NCBI GenBank assembly: GCA_028554795.2
Contig: JAPYKE020000270.1
Location: forward strand, 947,501-1,011,500
Reading direction: 5' to 3'
From: Sinohyriopsis cumingii
Lineage: Eukaryota; Mollusca; Bivalvia; Unionida; Unionidae
DNA length: 64,000 nt
The first letter of the stretch is position 1. Each line of letters begins with the position of its first letter. Made by a program: the position numbers and the translations under genes. Below, in pieces: positions 33,279-44,676 of the stretch. A model generated the notes under the pieces. The model was given only the letters and a program-made list of their open reading frames with translations, searched no databases and was not told the DNA's origin.

Positions 33279-34655
33279 CTAATTGTCTACATGTTTTTCC
33301 ACTGGGGCATCAATGACGCTCCTTCGCCCACCAACACCTTCAAGTAATATTGATTTGTCTCTGAGTATAACTGCAATTACTCTGTAATTAACACCAACTG
33401 ATTTTTCGATAGCTCGAAAGTATATATCAACGACAGATTGCTTAACTAAAGATGTTCCAGCGAAAAGTAATAAATCGGATACAACAATGTAAAATCTAAC
33501 TGCGATATTTTGCAAACCAGTATCAATATTTTGATCACGTCCCATAAATGTCATCAAACGATGATATGCACGTGCTACATAATTTTCTTCAAAATTCAAT
33601 AATATATCCTCGGATGATTCTTGATGTCCGTTTATTCTCAAAGATACTTCAGAGACACCAAGTTTGTCAAATATCATTGGATTTCTTTCTTGATTGTCTA
33701 ATTGTGTAGTATCCTGAAAAGCAAGAAAGCAGAAACACCTTGTTGTGATGATATATGCCAAGTAAATACAATGTCGACAGGATTTTGATTACTATCGGTA
33801 GTTGTTGTTAGCCATGATAATATCGATTTGTCTCCTTGATCCATAAAAGAAAGTAACTTTTGTTGTTCAACAAGTGATGGAGTCATTACCGGCATCCACA
33901 GTGAAAGTTTAAATAATATTACTTTACCAGCAGCACCACCTTCTCGCCAGATAGCATCATTATCTTCCTTTCAATGAAGAACAATTCTATGTTTAGCTCC
34001 AAAAATAACCTTTCTGACATTTCTGCAAAATCCCAAGATGTGAGACAGTGGAATTGCACATGAAAATCTCCTACGATCACCCTTTAACATTAATTGATGT
34101 GTTCTGAATCCTAAGTTGTAACTTGGATGAGCACCATGAACCACAGGCATCACATCGGCGTCGGCGTTGTCGGCAAAGTTTCTTAGTCGCTTTATATCGT
34201 ACGGTCTTCCATCAGGTTGGTCAATATTATCCTTGGCGAAAATTATAATCTAACCAGCTGCACTAGTATAATCTTCTGAATATCTTGCTAGACCCATAAT
34301 CGTTGTAGCAACGTCAACATTATCATGAATTGTCTCAATTTCTTTTCCATCGATCATGTATATGGCACTTTTAAATTACGCCATGATGCCATTATAACAA
34401 AGCCAACTCTGACATCAGCCCCGTATGGTGTATTAACGGCAACGTCTGTTACAAGTTCATCTGTGACTTAAATAAATGCTTCAGCAGGCAAGAAATATAT
34501 ACTTGTATCCTGGACTCGTATTTCAATTCGTCCACGCTGATTTGGCGATACTGCTTCATAAGAATAATACTGATAATCACACACAGACTCATCCTTGAGT
34601 ACTGGTGCATCCATGTCAAACGCTGGGTCGGATATACGCTTAAACACTTTATTAT
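33279..34655 (-). pseudogene. Decayed double-jelly-roll capsid-like gene, virus-like cluster 2
   Basis: Second copy of the protein at 10194-11522. Blocks from the N-terminus: SDPAFDMDAPVLKDES (near 34640-34595), YYSYEA, YFLPAEAF (near 34480), NTPYGADV, then frame breaks, AIPLSHILGFCRNVRKVIF (near 34040), LWMPVMTPSL (33900), ILSWLTTTTDS, NPMIFDKLGVSEVSLRINGH (33690), NIDTGLQNIAVRFYIVVSDL and a VIDAPVE end at 33290 with the stop at 33279-33281. The last 130 codons (33279-33680) are still open. In-frame stops and frameshifts occur at least near 34470, 34385, 34260 and 33720. No clear ATG is present at the junction with the preceding ORF, whose TAA is directly adjacent. Capsid identity rests on the family pattern and on the neighbours. 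Confidence 0.6.
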
Positions 34656-34661
34656 AATTTG

Positions 34662-35090
34662 TTATCGTCTAACACGACGACCACTTCCTGATATCAGACT
34701 TATATGTATTTGTTCAGCCCCTTGATTCATCAAGGCTGCTAGTTTTTGATTTGTGGCTTGATTCATTACTTTACTGACATTTGCAGTCATCACTTCGATG
34801 CTTGGTAATTTCACTGGTTGTGGATGGACCGCTTTTGGTCTGCGTATTAATCTTGGTAATCTGTCCTTTACTGGCAACATTACCAATAGTACCAGGAGCT
34901 TTATGACGAACAACGTCAATAGCATTCATTGATAATTGTTTTGCGATCGGCATTGTTTTGGGGCTATCCTTCTGAATAAACCCTGAAGAACATCACCTAA
35001 TCCATCTCCGTAAGTTGCTTTATAGCTTGGTAATTGCGACTTTATCACCCCAACTGCTATAAGTCCACGATCGGCTTTGTGTACAATCAT
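34662..35090 (-). pseudogene. Small basic core-like protein, frameshifted
   Basis: ATG 35090 opens a frame reading MIVHKADRGLIAVG, then ATYGDGLGDVLQGLFRRIAP and a stop near 34930; shifted frames continue with MNAIDVVRHKAPGTIGNVAS and finally a basic C-terminus GSGRRVRR with TAA at 34662-34664. The string G-x-GLGDVLxGLFRxxxP followed by a Gly/Ala/Lys tail and a terminal GSGxRxxR is one I know from small basic proteins next to capsid-like genes in invertebrate virus-like elements, comparable in place to adenoviral core or cement proteins. One or two frameshifts, near 34950 and 34930. Its stop abuts the start of the capsid-like gene. Confidence 0.45.
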
Positions 35091-35122
35091 CTTATTTGTT
35101 ATTTATCTAATCGCAGTAATAA

Positions 35123-35437
35123 CTAGTCACTATGATAGTCATCAACGATTTCATCAATGAGTTCCCGATAAACATTAATATCCATGATACCACCTTGAAA
35201 TAATCGTCGACAAATATCAGCTGCTTCATTGGTTAAATCCGAAGAATTATTTCCAGCTCGTTTACCCTTAACAAGAATTTCTAACCGTTGCAAGTCCTCG
35301 AGAATATTATTAGGACAGGCAATAAGACCACTTCCAGAAAAACCACTTCCGGTTGCTCCTTCTTCTGTTTCCGCGCCTTTCTTAAATAGTCTTAAGGGTG
35401 ATCTTTGTTTCTTTGATTTTTTAATTTCTGACATCAA
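35123..35437 (-). CDS. Intact 104-residue ORF of unknown function, virus-like cluster 2
   Basis: Uninterrupted from ATG 35437 to TAG at 35123. The first third is basic (MMSEIKKSKKQRSPLRLFKK), then a Gly/Ser-rich linker (GATGSGFSGSGL), then an acidic helical part: NNILEDLQRLEILVKGKRAG and AADICRRLFQGGIMDINVYR with a DDYHSD end. A LxxLxxLxxxxxAGNxSxxLxxExxxIxxxLxxxGxI pattern is familiar from small ORFs in cnidarian virus-like elements, function unknown. It sits between the scaffold-like ORF (35 bases away) and the core-like ORF (32 bases away), all on one strand. That it stays open among broken genes may be chance. Confidence 0.45.
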   Translation of the reverse strand: MMSEIKKSKKQRSPLRLFKKGAETEEGATGSGFSGSGLIACPNNILEDLQRLEILVKGKRAGNNSSDLTNEAADICRRLFQGGIMDINVYRELIDEIVDDYHSD

Positions 35438-35471
35438 CTTTTGCTGCGGTGGAGAAGATTGTTGTTGTTAT

Positions 35472-36136
35472 ATCATTGCTGCTGTTGTTCTATTTGTTTC
35501 ACACTCTCTTTATGAAGTCTCTGTACTTCTTCAAAAAGACTTCTGTCTTCTAAATCATCATCTTTGGCTTGCTTTTTGTTTTTATATATGCGATATATCC
35601 ATTTAATAAGATTACCGTAATTTACTTTTTCAAAACCGGGGTTTTGAATACTAGATTTATTAAATATACTAATTAATATTTTGCAGGTAAATTTTCTCTT
35701 TTAGTATTTATAATATCTTCGACAAAACCTTTCCTACATTTTGCAATCAGTTCAACATTTTCTCTTATTGATTTAGATGCAAGTTCTTTTTTCACGTCGG
35801 CATCTTCAGCACGAATTTTTCCAATGCCTTCAAGTATTTCTTTGCCGACAGGTGGAAGTTCTCGAAAATCTTTTTTCTGTTTTTTTTTTTAGTTTGCGCA
35901 GCGGTTTGTTGTAATACTGGAAGAATATCTTTCTTCCTCTCCTCCTCATCCTTAATATCTCCCCATATAGCTTTTTCAGTAACCGCTGTAATGGGCTTAA
36001 ATAACTGTTCTGTACCCGTAGCAAATTCAACTTGTGCTTATTGACGTTCTTGAAGGTTTTGTCTTACAGAATCACGAACAAGAAGAAATGTTTTGATTGC
36101 TAATTTAGTGGTATATGCTTCACCGATTTTTGCCAT
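35472..36136 (-). pseudogene. Lysine/glutamate-rich scaffold-like ORF
   Basis: ATG 36136 opens MAKIGEAYTTKLAIKTFLLV, then VRDSVRQNLQERQ, a TAA at 36038-36040, AQVEFATGTEQLFKPITAVT and EERKKDILPVLQQTAAQT. A frame change occurs in a ten-A run near 35885, after which the frame reads DFRELPPVGKEILEGIGKIR, KSIRENVELIAKCRKGFVED, KREKLPAKY and later YGNLIKWIYRIYKNKK, ending in a short Gln run and TGA at 35472-35474. About 220 codons, strongly charged and mostly helical, with no enzymatic motif. The first 60 codons match the remnant at 10000-10193. It is the first gene of the cluster, starting 28 bases inside the inverted repeat at 36164. Confidence 0.5.
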
Positions 36137-36163
36137 TATTGATATAATAATGATTTAATTTAT

Positions 36164-36404
36164 AGCAGCAGAGAGGGCACCGATTCCAACTTGACACCGA
36201 CCGGATAACTACGATTTTTCGCGATCAGAAAAACTTATTAGCGATAGCCCAGGTAAGTCAATTAGAGTTTATTAAGTTCGTTGACAGGGTTGTCTTATAC
36301 CGGATACTAAGACAATCGCGATTTTATTTTGGAGATTTCCAGGAAGGCTTATTTTGCGAAACGGAGAGTGAACCAATTAAAGCCTGTTCGCCCTCTCTGC
36401 TGCT
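36164..36404. repeat. 15-bp perfect inverted repeats bounding 241 bp
   Basis: AGCAGCAGAGAGGGC (36164-36178) and its exact reverse complement (36390-36404). Flanks TTAATT-like on both sides could be a target duplication. Either a short MITE-like element or terminal sequence of the virus-like cluster, whose first gene starts 28 bases to the left. Confidence 0.7.
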
Positions 36405-36439
36405 CAATTAATTACAACTATGGGACAGCCTAACAAACT

Positions 36440-36930
36440 AAATGTAAAGAACAAAATGACCAAATGATTTTGACATGTCTTAGCGACCCGAGTATTCGGC
36501 AAAGATATCAAGATAGATTTAGACTGAAAAAATCACATAATTAATTCAATCCACAAGCTGGGATAATAATCAAAACAAAGTTAGTCCATAATTACCAAAA
36601 CTAGTAGACAGGCTAACAAACTCAAAATTAGTGAATGAATAAGAACAGATAATTTTGGCAAGTCTTAGCGACCCAAGTATTCGGCAAAGATATATGGCTT
36701 ATCCAAATAAATGTAGCCTGAACATAAAATAACATCACATTAATAAAACAAAATAGGAACAATACTTATAACTAGTAGCCAGACGAATAAATTTAAAATT
36801 AGAGAATTTATAAGACCAGCTGTCTTGGACATGTCTTAGCGACCCGAGTATTAGGCAAAGATATCTGTCTTAATCAAATAGACTTAGCCTGAAAACAAAA
36901 TAATAACATAATAATAGCTTCATGCAAACA
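36440..36930. repeat. Tandem repeat, three units of about 178 bp
   Basis: The core GTCTTAGCGACCCGAGTATT followed by GGCAAAGATAT occurs at about 36476, 36661 and 36832, spaced 185 and 171 bases. Each unit also has an AACTxGTAGxCAGxCxAAxAAA lead and a TAGCCTGAAxA-x-AATAAC tail. Confidence 0.9.
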
Positions 36931-38209
36931 ACGAGGAAAATAAAACAAACATACAGATTGATTAGCAAATACTTAGCCAAACCATAAACCCATGCATATA
37001 GAAACAAATTAACTGCAATAACCCTTAATCGAAATATTTTTTACAAAATTCTTTTATTTTTTCTTGCCTTAAAATTTTTTTGTGTTAATTAATTTCCAAG
37101 GACACCACAATCCTACAACATGAAGTTACGAACACTAACATCTTTTCCTACCACAAATTGACCGCAGATTATTTGTAGTACAACAAACTCAACTAAACTA
37201 AGGCACAACCTCTGCTAGAGGCATTAAAACAATTAGAATGCCTAGAAAAACCCAAAAAGCTAAAATATAGCAGGTGGTCTAAAAAGTCCAAGACCATCAG
37301 GGCCCGGTGCACAAGGCGGCAAAGCCTTTAAAGATAGGAAAACTTACAATAACCCCAAAATTAATATCTGTTAGGAGGTCCAAACCGCAAGAAATTTCAG
37401 GTCCGGCTGCATAATGCGGCAACCAAGTAAACTAGAAAATATGAGGTGGTCCAAACACCAAAGTACCATCAGGCCCAGTTGCACAAAGCGGTGCACCATT
37501 AAGCCTAGAAAGTGTAAACTTCCATATACAAATGGGTGAACCAAAACCAAGAACCACCAAGAACCACCACACCCAAATAAGACTCAAGAAATACAGTTTA
37601 AATAACCCTACAGACTATCACTAAGCGGTCACTGGTGCAGTACTATCTTTGAAAAAACGGCACAGAATATATCTCCAAGCATCCGTCAATTCATTGATCT
37701 TTTGGTAAGTGGGTCAAAACTGTATACCCTGGATAAACCAAGGTGCCTTCCTAGTAAGCAGGCTCCATTCTGACCTAACCTTCCTCCTCGCCACCGGCGG
37801 ACATTAAATTAATAAACGTGCATAGCACATATTAAATACATGAAGGGAGAGACTCTTTTTCCTCTCTTCATAAACAATTAATTAACCCTCCACATGGGAA
37901 TAAAACCTAGATGTCCCAATGTGACGTCATAGTGGCGACCAATCGCTACATACGGCTTGATTGACACCTCGCGCAGCTAATGCAGACTCTGGTGTGTGCT
38001 GGGTCTCGCTTACATTTAGGTCACTGAGGTCTATGAAGCCAGTCATATTGACCCAAGACCTAACGGCTCAATTAAAAAGTGCCTTATATGCACAGTAATG
38101 CCTGGGGGATGCGGCTGTAATTTCTTCTCCCCAGGATCAATTAAATAGTCCACTCATGGACATTAACCAGACGTACATGCACGTATGGGCGAAAACATCT
38201 ATAATTTAA

Positions 38210-38248
<39 letters not shown>
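36931..38248. repeat. Unclassified repeat block ending in (GAT)n
   Basis: Contains three diverged units with GGAGGTCC/GGTGGTCC, CATCAGGCCC and GCACAAxGCGG at about 37270, 37373 and 37441, then a GC-richer unique part (37860-38160) and a (GAT)n tail at 38210-38249 that abuts the left edge of duplication B1. The 3' microsatellite tail at a homology break suggests the end of a retroposon or other mobile element inserted at the boundary. No reading frame recognised. Confidence 0.5.
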
Positions 38249-38249
<1 letters not shown>

Positions 38250-39980
38250 CTAACACCAGATGTGAATGAAGGTATCTAGATGATATAGAATTCGGTCAGT
38301 TCTCTCGAATAACGAATTTAACACTGACAACTATTCTATAACACTTAAGCCCATGTTACAATGAAAACTGATTTGTTTTGATTCAGTATAGCAAGAGTGT
38401 ACGTAGTGTGATTTCGATCAGTTGTAATACAACAGAGAAAAATTTAATCAAATTGGGTATGAACGGAACGGTTTAGTAGATTATCGTCGCTAACAATAAT
38501 GCTACGGCAGCTACATCTTTCACTTTTGAATGATCTACTCAGTCTTTCCTTTCATCATAAGATTTTAATGCATTTTGTCTTCTTTCACCCTGATAACTCT
38601 GAGATATATATTAAAGATACTGTAGATATGTCCGTGATCATTTGTTTATCTGAATGCACTAATAATTCCGTTACAAACCCTAACTACTATTAGTTGTGAT
38701 TTAAAGCAAAGCATAACCATGCATTCCTTTTATTCTATTCAGAGGACGAAATCAGTTGCAACAAAATGCTACAAATGCATTAGGCTATGTGTTTTGAAAA
38801 TCAAGCGCAGTTGCTACAACAATTTACATTTGGACAGAATTTACTGTAAACTTCCAATAAGTCCCGCACGAACCCTAAAAGCGAATCTTCGCCTGTTACA
38901 AGAATATACCCCCTGCAACAATAATTAAAGTCTATAAATATAGAATCAGGCAGATCAATTACTCTGTAAGATGAATGATATTTATTTGTGCCACACCACC
39001 CAATCTAGTACCTCTGTGCTATCCATGTATTGGTGGAAGACCTATGCATGGCTTATATTTTACAGGTGTTTCTGACCAGTGCTGAAACAGATATAACAGA
39101 TATTCAAAACATTCTTATTGTACTTGCGGTATGTAGTAGGAGCCTTTTGACAGCAATTATAGTTCGTAAATCACGCATTCATGATGATATTTTTGGACAA
39201 AAATACAGATCCAGTTGATAAAGATTTTGAGAATAAAATATAGCACTGTTCCACACATCTGCGTCAGCCAAATATATATTTATCGGATAAATAAACGAAA
39301 CATCATACTCGATGAATGAATGGAGATGCATGAAACAAACAATCTAAGTAAATGAGATTGGGAGGTAATCAATTTTATATTATCTGATACATGTTATGTA
39401 TGATTATGTTTGATCATGTATTATGCAATGCGATTTAAAATTAGCTTTATTCGTCATAAGGTCTTTTACAAACAAATATAAAGATTTAGGTAGTGTTTAA
39501 TTCTGATTAAATTGGTACGAAACAGTTGATTACACCTGTATACCTGAACCTTTATTTGTCTCATACTTATGAAATTCGATAAAAGCTAAATATTTTTATA
39601 TTCGTAGTTTACATTCATTCAGAGTTATCTCTTAAAATTGGATTTACATGCCTTTAACATAATGTGCAAGCGATCGATCAAGATTGTAAAGAGAACACGA
39701 TATCCTATTTTAGTAAAGATTAAAAATGTAAGTTTCTAGAAGAGTACAAAATAAATAATGAGCAATGTCTGTAAGTTTCTGTTTATATCAAGGTTTGTTA
39801 TACGACTGTGGAGAAGAAACTAAAGAACATAAAAATGAATGGAGAGTGAAAAAGGAAACACTTGCAGGAGACGGTATACAGTAACTTCATTCGCAGTTTA
39901 AGTAATATATAATTTTCTTGTGAATCTTATTTTACCTCCTTTGCAAGTATTTACATTAATCAGGGTAGTATATCGCTTAT

Positions 39981-40190
39981 GGGTGGCCGAGAAGTCTAAG
40001 GCACTCGTTTTTACAGATGAACGCCATCCCACTTTTTATGTCTGGGTCTCACTTCAGGGCTCGTTAAAAGTGGGTATGTCAGAAATGTTGCTAACGGTTC
40101 CCTTGGAGCGATGGATCATGCCTGGTTCTTCCTCAGCCACACTAGCCGTCATATACAGCCTATGATACGCTACAAAATGGCATTAAACCA
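39981..40190 (+). mobile_element. SINE family 2 copy, tRNA-Leu/Ser-like head
   Basis: GGGTGGCCGAGAAGTCTAAGGC resembles the D-arm region of tRNA-Leu/Ser (box A); GGTCTCACTTC is a weak box B. The 3' part ATACAGCCTATGATACGCTACAAAATGGCATTAAACC is shared with 57335-57390. No target duplication was found, and the A1 copy of the duplicated segment lacks this insert. Confidence 0.65.
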
Positions 40191-41221
40191 TAGTGTGATT
40201 CTGAAACGCAAAAAGAAATAACTACATCAATGTGTCGGTTCTAAGACAGTATATTTAACAACATCTTATTAAAAGTGAGCTTCCGTGAAAATGATAATAT
40301 TAGAGTTCACCTTGAGCAACTTGTTATCACCCTTTTTATGAGTAGTTCTGTGCAAGAAGATAATTGATTCTCACGAGCGATGTCCTACACCAACATCGTG
40401 TAGTTTGCTCGTTTTGTTAGTGGCAAGACACCAGAATGTCTATCTAAAAGCTTGTATCTGACGGAGTGTATAGATGATTTTGACGATTAGAAAGTTATAT
40501 AGTCGTTGAAGTTTATTTTCGTCTTTGGTCCAGAGCCAGGCCATAATATTTTCAGCAGAGAGAAATGAACTTAAGGACATTTTAAAGGGTTCAGTGTATC
40601 TTCAGATATTTTATCGCGGGGTTTTGGAAAGGATTATATAAGACTGGCTAATTGTTGACTAAATGCAGGTATATACTCTAATGTATATTAATAGGGGTGA
40701 TTGTTTGGGGAAAATAACTATAAGACATGTAAATAGTGTGGAATTGAGCTACCGTTCACATTCGGATCGTTGTCATTGTACTCTAATGGGATCATCAGTT
40801 ATCATATAGCACACATATCCCAGCAGTATTCTCTTGACATAATAAATATTCTAAGTGTTAAGTACAAATGAAATACAATTCTAAGTAAAAGCAAATATAT
40901 TCTGTTCCCACAGTTGCCACAATTTTCCACATATAAGATTTTTATGTAATATAAAAACGAGGAGGCAGCATCCACCATTTATAATAATCCATTAGCAATT
41001 TACATTGATCAGAAAACAATCCGTCTAGATTCTTACATATGTAAAAGTTACATAAGGCGGATCTATCATCTAAAACATTATCGTCTCAATATTGTATTTC
41101 CCCAGGGTGGTTGTTGAGGACACTTGACACACGGAAATAATGGTTCGTCTCGCACAGTCATCTTCAGAAGCAAAATTATTTCGATGCCATAGAAGATGCA
41201 TAAGTTTATTAGTTCAGAACA

Positions 41222-41244
41222 CCCCCCCCCCCTCTCTCTCTCTC
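41222..41244. repeat. C-run followed by (CT)n
   Basis: Eleven C then six CT units; corresponds in position to the (CT)12 at 6798-6821. Confidence 0.9.
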
Positions 41245-41840
41245 ACTGTTCTCACTCAAACATACGAGCGATCACATACACATACAGACACAAACATGAA
41301 GACGACAAAAATGTGTAAATAAAGGACAAAGTATTCGGAGTGGAAATGTTAAGAGCTTTCACCGAGTCTGCACCATGTGCGCTCTAGTAGAATTTCGCGA
41401 GACTTACACAGTATATAATTTCAGATTTGTGACGCCTAAGTTGGTTTCCTGTTTTGCACTGCTTTCCTCCTGTGACTGTCAGAATAATGTCGAGATACAA
41501 CTTCCTCAGCTCAGGTTCGCTTTTTACGAGCAATTACGGTTTGTTATAGTTGCAGAATATTAAATGTAACTAGGCCTGCTCAGATTATTTGCTTTAAATA
41601 TTATGTGTAGAATTCATGGAACTAACCTTTCAATCACTTGCGTTAAATCTACATATGTGTGTTGGATATTTGGGTAGCACATTATTCCTGAAAACTACGC
41701 ACATCATCTTTCACTTGCATCACCAATCTTCCCACATCCGATCGTCAAATTATTTCTTGAAGTATTTCCAGCTTATATAAATTTTTTACTGCTATTAATA
41801 TTCCAACTGCAAAATACTTCGTAACATACAAAATCACCTC

Positions 41841-41851
41841 GATCATCATCA

Positions 41852-41924
<73 letters not shown>
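41841..41924. repeat. (CAT)n-(ATT)n microsatellite
   Basis: Shorter counterpart of the repeat at 7408-7584, between the same flanks. Confidence 0.95.
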
Positions 41925-41925
<1 letters not shown>

Positions 41926-43429
41926 TGTCGAATAATGAAGAAGATGATGATCACTATCAGTACTGGTAATGTTATCATTCCAGTGATGTATATTAAAGTT
42001 TGACACGCGCGAAGGTGTATCTTTTGTACATCCTTCAGTGATGCTAGTAATATTTAAACTTATAGGTCAATCAAGTATCAATAGAAATGTTCTTGTAAAG
42101 GGATGTAAGTTTTGTCATGCAGAAACCAACGGATCCACGACTGTTTCAGTTGAATGGATAATATTACCCACCCCGTCATTCCATATTTTCCAGTGTGAAA
42201 CGATTGACCAATTTTCCCTATTTCCCTTTCCCATTCGTGCCTCGAGTTCACGTATGTTCTATTCTATTCTTGGGTCCAATTATTATCAAGACATGACGGC
42301 ACATATTGCAAGATAATATCCCAATTTTTAAAATATTTGACACCTTGAATTTAGTTTCTTACATACCATGAATATTGAAAAGAGATTGCAGTATTCCATG
42401 AATTTTTCATATTCCCCTCCAAACACGTCAAGCGCAATTATGTTGTGACCTGCTCTTTTGAAATCATTGCGATATAAATGCAGGCAATGAATGTAAAGCC
42501 TAAATAATGTATCCGCCTTCAAAGCTTCGACAAGGTTACAATATTCTTTACTTTTTTTCTAGATGTTCACCCCGCTATACACTTTAATTGATCGAAAAAA
42601 TATGTCACCCTAAGATGCATAAGTTAATTTTATGCAATTCGGTGATTGGCATCTTTCTATTTGATTATGACACAAAAGTGAAAAATGTCCACTAGGCTAT
42701 TTTTATAAATGCAAACTGGATAAAGGATTCAGTTTAAATTTAATTTTTTTGTAACGCAATGCGAACTAATTAAAAATTTGAATGTACAGTTTGGTGTTTC
42801 AGCTATAGAACCAACTTTATCTATGCACTGAAATAAGCATTAAAATAGATCAAATACCGCTGTTGTTAAAATCGTTTAATGCTGAGAAGAAACTGTTAAA
42901 AGATTTTATTATTTATTCCAGCTGAAAGTCGATATATTTCAGAGATTAATTAGTGTCTGGACAAAAAATCACATTATTCACACACATTATAGTTATCTCG
43001 TCATGCTGAACCAAGCTTATAAACAGACATTAGCGTCTACCTTCATTTAGACAATTTTTTTCCCAATAAGATTTAATCCTTTACAAAAACAACGCGAACG
43101 AACACTAAGCCTGTTAAAACGCTTTTAAGTTTATGTAAGTGCCCAAAAGTAATCATGTTCTTTGGCAAAATAAAAGACGGCCGAGCTCAGAACATAAGTC
43201 GAAAATAGACATGAACGACCATATACAACTTGAAACCACAGAATCATCTGTGTATTCCATCAGACACTAGCTTTCAGAAAGACATTTCAGTGTATTTCAA
43301 ATTACAGCCTGACCATACGTTGCAGATGTGTGCCCCCTCCAAATGTTTGGTTTTGTTGTTTTATTTGGAGGTGGGGGTATTTTGTTGTTGTTGATGTGGT
43401 TTCTTTGCAGATAAGAGCGGGATTGTTAT

Positions 43430-44490
43430 ACCAAATCATCTTTAGGACAAATTTTTTGTAATCTTCCAACATTCGCACTAATTCTGAAAATGTTATGTTC
43501 CGTCGCATCGCTCTCATTCGAATACAGACCTAATTTAATATTGACAGTCCCTAAGTATACAATTAGGCCATTCAACGATTCTGCAAAGCAGCGTGTATGT
43601 AGTTGTTACACCCAACCCAATCTGTTACCTCTCTGTTGTTGATATATTGGTGGAAGACAAAATTACGACTTGTATTTTACAAGTGTTTCTGACCGGGGCA
43701 AACACAGGTATAACTTATATATTCAAAACATTAGTTTTGTACTTTCGGTATGTAGTAGCAGCCGTTTAACAGCAATGACTTCAAAAGTCATACATTCTTG
43801 GTCATATTTAAAAAATAATGTACATCCACCTGATAACTATTTTGATGATGCAATACCGCACTGTTCAGGATATCTGTATCAGGTAAAAATATATGGATCG
43901 GCCAAATAAACAAAACAAAATTAAAATTCATAGAACATATAAAGAAGATATGCATGAAACAGACGTATTTGCAATGAGACTGGGTAGTAATCAACATGAT
44001 TTTATTTTATATATGTTAGGTATAGTTCTGTTTGATTATGTTTTCTGTAAATCAATTTTAAAATAACTTTATTTGCCTTTCAAATAACACAGAATATTAC
44101 TTAGCTCCATATAGAATGTGAATGTGTAAATAAAGCAGTTTATATTCAACACCATTGTCATAGAGTATATTTGATTTACTTGAAAGGTAATATTTTTGCA
44201 AACGTTTTGAGGACAAATACTCTCCTTAAGTATTAATGGAGATGTTTAAACGTTTTTGAGTCTACAGACAATTTAGAGAGTTCCCAAAACACTAAATATA
44301 GGATTTAATTTGTCAAACCATAACGATATTCGCACAATAACAATGTCTCACAGCTACGTTCAAGTATTTGTATGTAGATGTTTACTCTGTGTTTCGGCAG
44401 TTATGTTAAAATTAGCGTTTCCATATACAATCATCAGAAAATGCATTTAACTTCTAAGTCTTACTATACTATGTGATTCAATATTATGGA
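43430..44490. repeat. Partial third copy of the A1/B1 segment
   Basis: Shares with 4510-4990 and 38830-39300 the sequence around CACACCACCCAATCT (here ACACCCAACCCAATCT), ATxGGTGGAAGAC, TTGTATTTTACAAGTGTTTC, GGTATGTAGTAG and CGGCCAAATAAACAAAA. Its right end (44395-44490) matches 2735-2860 instead, so the segment seems to belong to a repeated array with different break points. Confidence 0.6.
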
Positions 44491-44525
44491 CGATTACAAC
44501 GTACATAAAGTGGATAAGATAGTTA

Positions 44526-44641
<116 letters not shown>

Positions 44642-44676
44642 AGAGAGATAGATACATGGAGAGATAGATAGATATA

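Larger units (their letters stand above)
38249..42870. repeat. Duplicated segment, copy B1 (partner at 3284-7880)
   Basis: Colinear with copy A1 from ATGAAGGTATCTAGATGATA (38264) to the TTAAAAATTTGAATGTACAG block (42770) and on to about 42870. It lacks the 660-bp insert of A1 but has its own SINE-like insertion at 39981-40190. A short open block at about 39064-39129 lies between TTATATTTTACAG and GTATGT, the consensus of a 3' and a 5' splice site, but the copy in A1 carries an in-frame TAG. Confidence 0.8.

Noticed and set aside
35229..35606. 125-codon plus-strand ORF
   Set aside because: Antisense to the intact 104-residue minus-strand ORF and the scaffold-like ORF; no independent signal.
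41745..42006. Minus-strand poly-Ile and poly-Asn ORFs
   Set aside because: Products of the (ATT)n repeat.
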